Assembly: GCA_026874595.1 (NCBI GenBank)
Contig: CM049316.1
Coordinates: 54,817,676-54,881,675 of the forward strand
Origin: Sipunculus nudus
Taxonomy: Eukaryota; Annelida; Sipuncula; Golfingiida; Sipunculidae
Reading direction: 5' to 3'
Length of the DNA stretch: 64,000 bases
Numbering within the stretch: position 1 is the first letter of the stretch; every line of letters begins with the position of its first letter. The position numbers were made by a program, and so were the translations under genes. A model generated the notes under the pieces. That model did no database searches and was not told the DNA's origin. It saw only the letters and a program-made list of their open reading frames with translations. Positions 12,653 through 25,284 of the stretch are shown piece by piece.

Positions 12653-14258
12653 TAATACAACATATCTGGTTGGATGGGGGGAGGGGAGGCAGGGTTGCCA
12701 CATGTGATTCTCCATTTGTAAAAGCAGTGTTGCATCACTAATACGTTTACCCAGGCAAGGCTGTAGGGACCAGACATGGCTGGATTCAAAATGATAATAC
12801 ATTAGAGCCTCAGAAAAACTTCAATAACTAGAATAATTTTTAAGCTTTTACTTTTAAATTTCAGAATTTAACATATTAAAACTATATATATTCTAACTGT
12901 GAAAAGTAAATCAAATGTTCTCACAAAAAAAACAAGGGACCCATGGGTCACGGCGCTCAGCTGATCATGATTGGACTATAAATGTTTCTCAACTGTGATA
13001 CTATATCAAGTCGATAAAGCTTATGAATATCATGGACATGTTGGGCTATTATAAAGGAATTTAATGTAATATGTGAGTAAATGATAAATGAAATTACCTG
13101 ACTGATGGATTAATAGAGTCAAATATAGTGGTTTATTTTTTATTTATTTAGGAGGGGTTGAAAATTGTTATATATTTGAGCAAATATGAATGCAATGACA
13201 GCAGTAATAAGCAGTAGTAGAATGATGATAAGGCTATTTGTTGAAGGATCTAAAGTGTATGGTAGTCTGCAAGCTTTCAATTTGACAGATATGATGTTAT
13301 TATTAACTATGCTGATGAAGTGATTCATGAATTTGTGACTGTATGACACAAGATCTCTTTAGTCTTGACAAGGTACATTATTGTGATGCCCACTATGTCT
13401 ACATATTACACAATACTGACATAATTTCTGGCATGTACATAGGTACCTATAGGTAATACAACATATCTGGTTGGGTGGGGGGAGGGGAGGCAGGGTTGCC
13501 ACATGTGATTCTACATTTGTAAAAGCAGTGTTGCATCACTAATACGTTTACCCAGGCAAGGCCGTAGGGACCAGACATGGCTGGTCTGGAGATTCAAAAT
13601 GTAAATACATTAGAGCCTCAGAAAAACTTCAATAACTAGAATAATTTTTAAGCTTTTACTTTTAAATTTCAGAATTTAACAGATTAAAACTATATATATA
13701 CTAACTGTGAAAAGTTAATCAAATGTTCTCACAAAAAAAACAAGGGACCCATGGGTCACGGCGCTCAGCTGATCATGATTGGACTATAAATGTTTCTCCA
13801 CTGTGATACTATATCAAGTCGATAAAGCTTAAAATATCATGGACATGTTGGGCTATTATAAAGGAATTTAATGTAATATGTGAGTAAATGATAAATGAAA
13901 TTACCTGACTGATGGATTAATAGAGTCAAATATAGTGGTTTATTTTTTATTTATTTAGGAGGGGTTGAAAATTGTGATATATTTGAGGAAAATATGAATG
14001 CAATGACAGCAGTAATAAGCAGTAGTAGAATGATGATAAGGCTATTTGTTGAAGGATCTAAAGTGTATGGTAGTCTGCAAGCTTTCAATTTGACAGATAT
14101 GATGTTATGATTAACTATGCTGATGAAGTGATTCATGAATTTGTGACTGTATGACACAATATCTCTTTAGTCTTGACAAGGTACATTACTGTGATGCCCA
14201 CTATGTCTACATATTACACAATACTGACATAATTTCTGGCATGTACATAGGTACCTAT
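12653..14258 (+). repeat. Recent 801-bp tandem duplication
   Basis: Two nearly identical copies lie side by side, 12653-13453 and 13454-14258. Each starts TAATACAACATATCTGGTTGG and ends with ATGTACATAGGTACCTAT. They differ by scattered substitutions and small indels, for example an extra TCTGGAG in copy 2 near 13590. Each copy carries a group 1 head (12931 and 13739). A third, clearly older relative of the left part (ACATATCTGGTTGG and the G-rich run) lies at 12126-12250. Short minus-strand open frames (13140-13349, 13951-14157) are duplicated with it and are not recognised as a protein. Confidence 0.85.
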
Positions 14259-15940
14259 GGACGAATAGTTATACAAAATATTAAAGTATGAATATATCTG
14301 ATTCATCTTGTTCTTGCTTACTGAGGCTGACTTTGGGATGGGGTTCGGAGAAGGGAAAAGTGAGGGCAGCACGAAGGTGGATGTAGAAATATTCTATTGT
14401 AATGTTTTTCATTTATATAAGAATATGAAAAGCTAAGAGGAAAGGGGCCCTCCTACTTGGTTACAGTAAAGTTCTAAATATATGATTGCAATTAATACTC
14501 TGACAAGACTGTCATGAAGAAAAACAGTAAAAGTTTTGAGATACTGTGATGCATATGAAAATTTACAGATGGACAGGCAAGTTGACAGATTGGACTAATA
14601 CCTTTATTTCACTTTCAAGGGAATAATGCATTTAAGTTTATATATAATCCTATTTTTTTTAAGCATATCCACTTTTTCCATTAAGAAGTTTATATCTGAA
14701 TCATTCTTTTATTTACAGGTTTTATAAATTAAAAACAAAAAAACCTGAAAATATAAGTTAAAATATTACAATTATTGCAAAAGTTGCAATCATTATATAT
14801 ACAGAGTAAAAAACTGAAACTATAAGTTAAAATATTAGAGTTGTTGCAAAAGTTGCAATCTAATACTTATAAAAGGAATTTAGTTCACGTTTGTGCGCAA
14901 TGTTCTCTAAAACCGCGCTGTGTACAATATTGTGCCATACATCATTTTAAAGGTTATTATCCCCGCAGTGACATAGGCGATATGAAAATAAATAATTTTT
15001 AATATACATATAATTTTGAGTGATTTTTCCATTTTTTACCGAGCACAGCCGAACTGTCTTCGGCAATTACTGAAATGCGTGCATCGTGGTCACTTAACCC
15101 CTAACACTAAGGACTATTGTTCATATGAATAATGCTTGCTTTCAATGAGGGATTTGACCCCGGCTGGTGGTCGGTAAAAGAGAAAAACACATGTTTCTCG
15201 CTTTATGAAATGGAGGATTAATGACAAAACCTAATTCAAGGTCCCAATTTCAGGAACATGCGTGGGGTGGGGTGGGGTGGTGTCTGGGGTTTCAGGCCTA
15301 AAAATTTGTCTGATACGATGAAAAAAAAAACATTGCGGCGGTTGAAAATGAATACGGACCCTCTGCATGGAATTCCGTTGGGTCCGCTTCTGCTACTTAC
15401 GAGGTATGCATATTTCTGTTTCTTTCTTCAGGAACAGTTTTCTTGCAACGTACATCTAATAATTCTTTCATGTTTTCCTCACATCAACCTAATCCTTATA
15501 CGTCCACCGATAGAATCCAGTCAAATATCATCGAAAACCTGAATGCCCCCGCGTCTCATTCCGGTTCGCAATGTCAACACCATCACTGGCCAGGTCATCA
15601 AGGTAAACATACCGGGGTATAAATTTCTTGCCACGAGGACAGAACCACAAAATGAATGTTAAAAATATTGGAGCGACTGCAGGATCACTCACGCACTGAC
15701 TCCACCAGATTATGAGTTTATACGGACGGACGGTATGATGTTAAGGATTCATGTAATTTAAAAGTAAGTGGCAAAATTAAGATACATGCAGCTGTACATA
15801 GAAACGTTTTCTGTTCACAGAAGTGTTGTGCCTCAGAGAGGTGCATGAGTTATTCTGCAGTCGTGCCAAAATGTTTATACATATCTTATGGAGACAGTTT
15901 CCCACTGAAAACCTATATTTCCGGTTAGCTTTTGGATTAA
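14259..15940. other. No gene recognised; one small duplication
   Basis: The only structure I see is a roughly 67-bp imperfect tandem duplication at 14741-14865. Both halves contain TATAAGTTAAAATATTA and TTGCAAAAGTTGCAATC. A (GGGGT)n-like run lies at 15262-15285. The open frame at 15258-15542 runs through this low-complexity start and resembles nothing I know. Confidence 0.4.
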
Positions 15941-18590
15941 AACAAGGGACCTATGGGTCACGACGCTCAGCTGTTATATATGATAAAAAAATATTATTTA
16001 GAAATGAGGCACATGCTAGTTTTGTGTGGTAATAAATATAAGCTGTATTATGAATTGTTGTTGTTTAGCTTATGTATGATTTGGATAGTACCTTTGGAGA
16101 CAGGGAAGAGGATTGATTTCATTTATTTTATTAACAAATGGAGTACTACTGTCACACAGATTTTGACTTGGCCATATAACTTATAAGCAGAACATATAAT
16201 ATAAGAGTTTAACTATTTATTAAAAAAATTACAAATATTGTCCCAAATATAATTTTTATTAAAAATAATAAGAGAATCATATAATTTTTTAAATTGATAT
16301 ATAACTGATATGATAATTAAAATAATATTAAAGAATATATTCATGAATGCATTCATGAATACATTTTGAAAGTATTTGCACGAGTATTCATATACTTTCA
16401 TTTTTACCTAAATTCCCTTTCTTTATGCAAGAAATTTTATAATGGAGTACATAATCATATTCGTATAAATACAGTTACAAAGTATTCGCACCATGTCTGG
16501 TATTTATTCAGTTTTCACCAAACAATGATGTTGAGAATCCAGAATATACAAAATTCACACATTTAAATAATGATCATAAGTACCTGGTTTTATGGCTTTT
16601 ATTTATATTAAAAAATAACTGTAAAAAATTCATTTTGGACTTATTTCACATCAATGTACACACTAGACACAATAGGAATCTAGATTAATATTATCAACTG
16701 TATCTTTGTCTATCATTAATTTCCTTCATATAATCCTTAATGATTAGTAATGAATAATATGATTTACTTCTTTATCATTAAAAATGAACTGAAAAATGCC
16801 ATAAGTGACTGCATGGTGTTATTTGGAATATGTGACATTCTACCCATTGATACAAGATTCTTATATCATCAGTAACTGCAAGTTAATTTGCTGTTATTAT
16901 AAACTAACAAATTCCTTTTCTATTTTTCTTTAATTTGTTATTAAAAACCAATAAAAATTTATTAATTTATTGTTTATTGTTATGTTGTTGGTTAAAACTA
17001 CTAGATGAGTTGGGTTTGAACACCTGGATCAACTGTGGCTGGCCATCAGCTGCCTGGATTCTCCCCTCAAGCGTGCATAATTTGATGAAAGGTCAACAAG
17101 GTCAACATACAGGTGACTCAAGAGGGGCTGGAGAGAGCCAAAGTCTGACAGGGTCTCATAAAAAACATTAATAAAAGCTACAATATTTGGCAAATTTCTT
17201 TCAGGTTTCTAAACTAAAAAGCTGAAATCCTTATGTGTGCATGATATGAAAATTATATCAACAGTGCTCACGGGAAACAAACGTGCCATGGTCACAGTTG
17301 GGCAAAATTTAAGGTACTAATTTTATATTTATACTAATAACTTATAAAATTTGAAAAATTCAGAACTAATTCTGGGTATTCAACTGAATCTTGATTAAAT
17401 AATGTTACATCCCTGACAAAAAATATCTCTAGCTTCAGCAATGCCCTTGTTAAGGGAGTAAATATATTTCTTGATTTTTTACAAAGTGCATTATGTTTGG
17501 GCCCATAACTTAAAAAAAATACACAATACTGACATCATTTCTGGCATGTGCATAGTGAATGTATAGAAAAATATGTATATTATATATGATCAAAGTCAGA
17601 TCAGTGGTTTTGATATTAGGCAGTCTTAAAGTGTAACATTGGGTTTTTAATGGAAAAATGAAGTTTTTCATTGATATTTCGAAGGAATTAAGTCCTAGTG
17701 ACCAAATTCTTGGCATGGTAGGGGATTTTGGAGAAATCTAACTGTATGCCAAATTTAAGGAACTTAGAGCTGAAGCTCGGGAGCTGAGCTCTAGCAAACT
17801 GCATAACACTAGCAATATGTGACATGGTGCTTGAAAACTTGAATAAAATCTACAGTTTTTGATCAACTGGTTTCAAATTTTCGGTGTTAACAGTTGAAAT
17901 GCTAACAAAAACATGCTGTGAAAATTAAATCCACAGCAGTTACAGCAAAAAAACGTGCCATGGTCAAAGTTTGGCAAAATTTAAGGTACCAATTTTTTAT
18001 TTTTGCTAATATTTTAAAAAATTTCAAAGATTTTGATCTTATTTTGGATATACAATTTAATTTTGATTAATCAAAGTAATATTACTGGAAAAAAAGTGCT
18101 TAGCTTTAACAAGTTTTGTGTTAAGTGATAAAATTTCTTTCCTGATTATTTAAAAAATGCATTATGTTTGGGCCCATAACTTTTTTAAATTAAATAATAC
18201 AGACCTAATTTCTGGCATGTACATAGGAATTATATAGAGGATTATTTATAGGAAATATGAGTAAAAACAGATGAGTGGTATAGATATTAGGCAGTCCTAA
18301 AGTGTGAAAATAGGTTTTTAATAAAAAATTGAGGTTTTTCCTTAATTTCTCAAAGGAATGAAGTCGCAAAGACCCAGTTTTCGGCTTGGTAGGAGATCTT
18401 GGGGACATCTAACATTATGCTGAATTTTGGATTCCTAGGTCTTACGGTTTCAAAACGTGCCACATCTACGGACGGACGGACGGACGGACGGACGGACGGA
18501 CAGACGGACGGACGGACGGACAGACGGACGGACGACGGACAATGGACCACGACTATAGCTCAGATGACTTATAGTCAGCTGAGCTAAAAA
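15941..18590 (+). mobile_element. Group 1 HINE/pearl-like element, complete (copy A)
   Basis: The head AACAAGGGACCTATGGGTCA starts at 15941 with subterminal ACGCTCAGCTG. The tail at 18574-18590 reads GTCAGCTGAGCTAAAAA, the inverted counterpart. The interior contains two tandem core units of about 650 bp (about 17165-17790 and 17830-18440; shared landmarks GTGCCATGGTCA, TTTGGGCCCATAAC, GATATTAGGCAGTC), then an ACGG microsatellite (18468-18535) just before the tail. This order of head, core repeats, microsatellite and tail is that of pearl/HINE elements. No transposase or Rep-helicase frame is present. It is the uninterrupted relative of the 32000-39267 copy and serves as its empty-site reference. 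Confidence 0.75.
18468..18540. repeat. (ACGG)n microsatellite at the group 1 tail
   Basis: About 70 bp of ACGG repeats with ACAG interruptions immediately precede the 3' subterminal repeat. The repetitive open frames on both strands (18350-18550 minus, 18399-18587 plus) are translations of this run, not genes. Confidence 0.95.
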
Positions 18591-18869
18591 ATGAGCCAAC
18601 ATTTCACATCTCAGTTAATAAATCTCCCCAACCCCGGCAATAAGCCCGGTATACCGGGTCTATCAGCTAGTCATCATATATCCAGAGTGTAGCTCATATT
18701 GGGTCATATTATGCATACACATATATTTTATTATTTTTAAATCATAAATGTTTAAACTGAATCTAAAAGAAAATAATGCCACAACATGGCATCTACAAGA
18801 ATATTCCTTGAATCACTATTAAAAAGTTTTGCACATTGGATTTTTCAGTACATGCTTAATTTTACATGC

Positions 18870-20290
18870 TGGGGTGGGTTACATAATGCAAGTGAAGGCT
18901 GTAATACTAGGTGGGCTAGATGTAAACAACACTTGACATAGTGTATGAAAACATGAACAAAAGCTATTCTTTTCAATCAATTTCTTTGAAATTTCAGATT
19001 TTAAAAGATTAAATCCTTATGTATATATGCTGTGAAAATTAAATCAACAGTGCCAAAGTTGGACAAAAATTTAAGGTATTGATTTTTTATTTATGCTAAT
19101 AACTTGAAAAATTTGCAAAATTCAGATCTAATTTTTGGTAAACAATTGAATCTTGATTAAATAAAGTTATATTCCTGAAAAAAAGTCTCTAGGTTCAGCA
19201 ATTCTCATGTTAGGTGAGTAAATATATTTCCTGATTTTTTTAAAAATTGCATTATGTTTTGCCCCATAACTTCAAAATAATACCCAATACTGACCTAATT
19301 TTTGGTATGTTCGTAGAAAATGTATGAAAGAAAGTGAATACTAAATACAATCAAAAACAGATCAGTGGTTTTGATATTAGGCAGCCTTGAAGTGTAACAA
19401 TGGCTTTTTTTATGGAAAACGGAGTTTCATTCCTTAATATCTCGAAGGAACGAAGTCCTAATGACCAAATTTTTGGTATGGTAGGAGATTTTGGGGACAT
19501 CTTAAATTATGCCAACAGCCTGGGGAGCATAGAGATGTGCACTGAATGACCTACAGTCATCAAAGTGGACTGCTTGACAATGTAAGGGAATACAACAAGA
19601 GCCTCCAAAAAAATTCAATAACTAGCCTAATTTTGCAGCTTTTATTTTCAAATTTCAGATTTTAACAGATTCAATCCTTATGTATACATGCTGTGAAAAT
19701 TAAATCCACAGTACTTACAGGAAAAAAACGTGCCGTGGCCAAAGTTGGGCAACATTTAAGGTACCAATTTTATATTTTTGCCAATATTTAAAAACCTTTA
19801 CCAGATTTTGATCTAATTTTTGGTATACAATTTATTTTTGATTAATTAAAGTTGTATTACTGGAAAAAAGTCCCTACCTTTAACACTTTTGGTCTTAAGT
19901 GACCAAATATCTTTCCTGATCTTTTTACAAAGTCCATTATGTTTGGGCCCATAACTTTTTTAAATTATATAATACTGACTTAATTTCTGGCATGTACATA
20001 GAAACTATATAGAGGAATATTTATGGTAAATATGAAGAAAACCAGATGAGTGGTTTTGAAATTAGGCAGTCCTGAAGTGTGAAAAAAGATTTTAAATAAA
20101 AAACTGAGGTTTTTCCTTAATATCTCAGGGAGCGACATCCTATTGACCCAATTTTTGGCATGGTAGGAGATTTTGGGGACATCTAACTGTATGACGAATT
20201 TAAGATTCATAGGTCCAATAGTGTCAAAATGGCCAGTCTTACGGACGTAAATCAGGACGGACATCCGGACTATAGCACAGATGACTATGT
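18870..20290 (+). mobile_element. Group 1 core fragment (copy C)
   Basis: Two more ~650-bp core units, about 18960-19530 and 19610-20230, share landmarks with copy A (GAAAATTAAATCCACAGTAC, TTTGGGCCCATAAC, TGGTAGGAGATTTTGGGGACATC). The copy ends with a degenerate ACGGACGTAAATC.. microsatellite and a partial tail (GACTATAGCACAGATGAC). The terminal AGCTGAGCTAAAAA is missing and no head is seen. The 113-residue minus-strand open frame at 19980-20321 lies in repeat and is not considered a gene. Confidence 0.6.
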
Positions 20291-20665
20291 TAATTGCATT
20301 ACTGACCACATACAGGAGCACATATCAAAAGGATTATAAATGTGAATGAAAGCAAAGCCATGCAAGACACAAGAAATTGTGGTGGTTACCATTTGGGATT
20401 TACAAATAGTTTGAACATTAACATGTACTCTTTCATTAAAACTCCTCACGTGCAGCCTGGATGGTCTTGCAGGGTATGGGGTGGTGGCTTTTTAAGATTA
20501 CCAGCTCTGTACAGTGATACAGCTACAAGTAGGATGGCCTGCAGTGATAGAAGGCAATACATATTGACAATGACATTCCCAAACTGTTGTTTTGAAACAG
20601 GAAGCCCATTGGTCATGTTACTCTGCTAAATCTTATACACTACTAAAGGCAACAAGCACATAAAC
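20291..20665. other. No recognised feature
   Basis: A 95-codon open frame (20342-20629, plus) is the only item. I do not recognise its product, and neither a good start context nor splice-site evidence supports it. Confidence 0.35.
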
Positions 20666-21098
20666 CAGGGATTGATATTAAATGTTAACAGCTTGTCAAG
20701 GGCAAGTTGAAGTTCAGGAATATGGTGGTAGGGCAACCAAAAGTTGCCTGCTACTTGCCTGACTGGGCAAGTGGTTCCAACATTAACCTTTACACAAAGG
20801 CCTTCATCTTAACTTATCTAAGTTTGCCATTTTCTTTCTCGAAGAAATGAAATGGTATTTTAATACCTGTTTCTTAAATTACCTGCATCTTTATATGTGC
20901 ATATGCTAAAGAGAAATATTATTAACAAAAATCATTTTGAACATGTCTATTATTGCTAAACAATCATGTGAAGCCCACTTTTCATTATTGTGGCTGCAAT
21001 CAGTGATTTACTGGATAAGTAAAAATAATGTATGGAAAGTAAAAGCTTGATGTTTCTTTTGGTAGGCAAGTAATTTCAAAAGTCAATGTCAAGCCCTA
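20666..21098. mobile_element. hAT-like MITE
   Basis: The left end CAGGGATTGATATTAA and the inverted right end (AGGGCTTGACATTGACTTTT on the minus strand) are imperfect terminal inverted repeats of the CAGGGCTTGACATT type used by hAT elements. ATAAAC directly precedes the left end and follows the last CCCT on the right. This could be a decayed 8-bp target duplication. The interior has GGCAAGT/ACTTGCC words. It is about 430 bp with no coding capacity. The family call rests on the ends. Confidence 0.6.
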
Positions 21099-21109
21099 TA
21101 AACAGAGGT

Positions 21110-23888
21110 CAGAGTTAACTAATTTATGGGTTTGCAAAGTAGAATTTACAAGATTCTGTCATTATATTTTGTTTGAGTTGCCCAGGTCTAAATGATACAA
21201 TTTCTGCACCAATGAGTATCATGCTGAGAGCTGTAGTCTATCATTCTCAACTAAAAAAGGAACTAAAAATGTTTAAAATGGATGGTAATTCACCTAGGAA
21301 TTCTTCTTCCTTCTTATTAAACCTAACTTAGATGTGTTATTATGTCTCCTTAAACTTACTATTGTTTTCTTCTACTTTCCTGATGTTGTCAAAATGGGTG
21401 TCTGCCTCAAATTGTTATAAAGCAATAAATCTATTGTTTCTTGTTTGTTTGTTTTCTAGAGCTCTCTTGTTAATTTTAAAGACACCTTTGCTGCTAACAA
21501 ATGATGGTCACTGATGATGGCTACTCCTTCCATAAATTTTGTATCTATCAGTGAGCTCCTATATTCTAATTTACTGCAACATCCTCCCCATTTAGTGCGT
21601 TCCATGTTAACTTATGGATGTCTTTATGTTTAACCAATGTTCCTCCAAGCACTAAACTGTTCAATTCACGAAACAGAACTGAGGACTCTATGTGAACTGT
21701 CTAGTTTACATTCATGCCTCTTGAGGGCTTACATGGATTTTTTAAAATTAAAACATATTAATATCTATACTGGAATGGCTATTCCAAGAAATGTGATCTT
21801 CTGTTAAAGGGTTCTTATCAAATTTGGATTTCATTTTCATGCCTTTTCAAGGATATAAATTTGATTTTTTCACACCTCTCCCTCTGTACACACCCATTTA
21901 GCCAAATGCTCCTACAAACATTCTATTTTTTATTCACTTTTGCAAAGAAAGAGGGTGAATGGAGTATACATTAACTGCAAGTGCAACTGTACTTGTTTTT
22001 GGCAGATTAACCAGCTATGACTTTGAGATTCAGCAAGACCGAATGTCATGTTAAATCAGAAACCTTCTTGTATTATTTTATATTATTAGTATTCATTATT
22101 AGCACTGTTATAATTAACACTGATTGCTAAGTAAAACTAAACCTGGTACAGCCTGGTAAACCCTAAATTAATTGTTCCCAGGAAAAAAAAGATTTACCAG
22201 ACTGTAACAATTAGTTAGAGAAAGGGCCATCTAATCTGACAGCCCTGAGGACAAAAAGGTACCCAAATTCTATTTATTGACAAAAGATTCTGTGTAACTG
22301 TCTAAAATGAGATCCTGCTAATTGAAGAGTGGTCTGGATAATTGGCAATGCAAAACAGTGATTATAATAATGGCATCAATCAGAGAGAGCTTAATTGACC
22401 ATATTTCACACTCAATTCTAGTGATATATCCTGTTTATCAGTCTGACATTATTACCCAGCATGTTAAAAATCCTGTTTTTTAAATAAATTCCTGTTTATA
22501 AGATTGTTCTTTGAGCTTGAAGTACACCAGCAAATATTTTTTTAAAATTTTTATACATAAAGGATAACATCCATGAACACCAGTAATATTATTTTGCACT
22601 TAAAAAAATGAACTGTTTGGTCTTGTGGTGAGCTACTGCCTTTGCATTTACAAGCATATTACCTGTTCTTGAACTCCTGGATGGAAAAGCTGTGTTAATT
22701 ATGGCAGGTCAACATTCCTTGATAAATAACTATAAGATTCTCAAAACGTTCTTGACTTTACTCTCACAGTTCATTGGCCATAAAGTACAAAAATGAAGAA
22801 TACCAACAAAGTGTCTGACAAAACTGTCTTTTTTTATGGCAAAATAATTTGCTTTCTTTTAAAGCTGAGCTGAGATGCATTTTACTATGTGAAAACTCAA
22901 TAAGCAGTGTACCAACATAAAATTTTTTATAGTAATGAATGGCCTTAATGCTTTTCCTGAATTTAAAAAGCTGAAACCTTGACATCAATTTTCCCTCTCC
23001 ATTTAAGAAAGTACATAAATACAGAATATTGCTTTATTTCAGTCACTCCTAGGAGGCAGTATTTCCAAGGGTAGGAATTCCAGGGAAACCCAGATGGGAA
23101 TCCCAGACTACTCTTCCCTTTACAACAGCCTTTACTCCACAGATTACCCACAGCCTTTAAAATAATTTATGATGTAGTTCAGGTGTACCAATGCGAGTAA
23201 GGGATCTCATTACAAGAAGGCTTGTAACAATGGAGCATTCAAAGAGCAAGTGACCTGCATCAACTCCTAATCAATAAAATAAATCTGAATCTTGTCTCTC
23301 ACCTCCTGGGGAATTCTGGGTGTCAGATTCTTCATCATATGTCCTGATTTTTGAACAGTCTGTTCTCTCATCAACAGCAGCCTTAAAATTTGAACAATCT
23401 TTTTAAAAAAATAAAGTGTCCCACAGGTAAAAATGCTCAATTGTAAAACTTATCTGTGACACTGAGAGCATATGTCTACCTAAAACTTAACCTAACCATA
23501 TGCAAAATGATAATTTAAAGTTACCTTTTTAAATTATTGCCAATTTGTTATTTTAATTGTATCTAAATGATTTGACTCAATCCAAAGTCTCATAATACAT
23601 ATATACCTTTAATTTAGTAAACACAGATAATGACATGCATCTAATCAAACCATTAAAGTCATGAAACATCAATAATGCCTGAGAAATCTGATCTTCAACT
23701 GTCTGATATCAAAGAAAGCACAAGATTTTGGGACAATTCATGGAGGAATTTCTACATATACACTGAAAACAGGCAAAGAAAGTGGAATTTTACAAAAAAA
23801 TTGAAAAAAATGTTCTACAAATGTTCTAAAAAATTCTACAAAGTGTGCAACACATTTTCCATCTTACAAATACAAAATGAATTACCGG
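21110..23888. other. No gene or repeat recognised
   Basis: Both strands show only short open frames (longest 104 codons at 23675-23989) with lysine/asparagine/phenylalanine-rich translations typical of AT-rich noncoding DNA. I see no terminal repeats or tandem structure. This is one of the longer stretches without visible element remains. Confidence 0.4.
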
Positions 23889-24160
23889 TAGAATATGGGA
23901 AGTCGACAAGCTACTACGTGTACCTGCCAAAATCAGAATGGGAATGGTGGAGTGACCCATGGATTGAGTGGCAAAGGGAAATACAGTGAGATGTGTTGCC
24001 TATTAGCATGGATGTCTACCATGTAAACATGATTGTAGGTGGTGCCACCTGTTATTTGAATGAGAAACTATCCAAGATGTATTCATATGCAAAATTTCAG
24101 GTGGATAAGTCAAACTACTGCTGAGATATGAGTGATGAAACTTTATTTTGGCAGATACAA
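23889..24160 (+). mobile_element. Short group 3 element, both ends present
   Basis: It starts TAGAATATGGGAAGTCGACA and ends CTTTATTTTGGCAGATACAA. GTACCTGCCAAAATCAGAA near the head pairs with TTTTGGCAGATAC at the tail as subterminal inverted repeats. Only one ~140-bp core unit (with GTAGGTGGTGCCACCTG) lies between. It is about 272 bp, the smallest complete copy in the window. Confidence 0.7.
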
Positions 24161-24202
24161 ATATCAACTTTAAGACAAATGCTATTGATTAATATCAATA
24201 TC

Positions 24203-24729
24203 AACAAGAGCACCGCAAATGTGCATAATATGCCCGTCTTATGTCTTATGACTTCTGACCTCATTAAATATGTGTGAAATCTGCTGAGGAATTTAAATGA
24301 GGTGAGAAACTATTGGTAAATATGTATAATAAGTTTCATGAAAATCCATAGGATTTTTGTTAAGTCACCATGGTCCCTTTAAAGTTCAGTGACCTCTGAC
24401 CTCGTTAAATATGAGTGGATTTTGCTGGAAATTGAACTTAGGTAAGATATTTTATTGAATATAATTTCTGATGAGTTTTTATCAAAATCCTTCATATTAC
24501 TGTCAGTTATCATGGCAACATAACAATGTAGCCTAGTGACCTGTGACCTTTTTAAATATGCATGGATTTTGCCCATGTAATCAAACTTGGGCGAGTTAAT
24601 TTGTTGGTGAGTAGTTATGGTGAGTATGGTGAAAATTCATCAAAGACCCTGTAAGGAAATGCTGGTTAGGGGACTGACGGATGGTGGGTATACCATAAAA
24701 CTCCCGTCATATGACTGCCGTATAAAAAT
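24203..24729 (+). mobile_element. Group 5 HINE-like element
   Basis: The head is AACAAGAGCACCGC followed by ATAATATGCCCGTCTTATG. The tail contains GTCATATGACTGCCGTATAAAAA, whose complement matches the head at roughly 12 of 16 positions. Between them are three ~140-146-bp units marked by GACCTCTGACCTCATTAAAT (24252, 24392, 24538), then ACTGACGGATGGTGGGTATACC. The plan is the same as the other groups with different termini. The palindrome GTCATATGAC sits at the tail. Confidence 0.65.
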
Positions 24730-25284
24730 CAAAACTGTATAAAGGGTGAAAACACAACCAGTCTAATGGTACAGCTTTAACATGAGCTGTGGATCACAAC
24801 TCTTATGATAGATACAGCCTGATTTTCCTCAAAAGTTGCCTGATAACCGAGTTAAAGAAAATATTATTTTTTATATCTTGGGTGAATAGAATCCTTGACT
24901 ACTTGACTATACTAAGTCTGAATTAAGATGTTTACATCTACAATCTTCTTGTTCAAATAAACAAAGAATGTGCCAGGTGAACAAAATTATAACAGAAACC
25001 TGTGCAAAAACAGTGTAAAGCTATATTTCCATATATGCATGCAGTTACTATGTGTATACAGTACGTATTTGAAACTAGATATTTCTTGGCACAGCAGGTG
25101 CCATAGTATGGCCAGACAATTAAGCCCCCCCCCCCCTCTTCAGCAGCATATACATGTACTGACACTTGGCAAGTGACTATGGAACATCTATCAACTTGAG
25201 AATCAATATTTTACACCAAATATATAACCATATATAACCATATATAACCACTATGATGAAAAGGGGATAAATTTATACTATAAA
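24730..25284. other. No recognised feature
   Basis: It contains a C-run (about 25125-25136) and a short ATATAACC triplication (25219-25250). Nothing coding is recognised. Confidence 0.4.

Noticed and set aside
18350-18587. Asp/Gly/Arg/Thr repeat protein or Pro/Ser/Val repeat protein
   Set aside because: Both are translations of the ACGG microsatellite at the tail of a mobile element.
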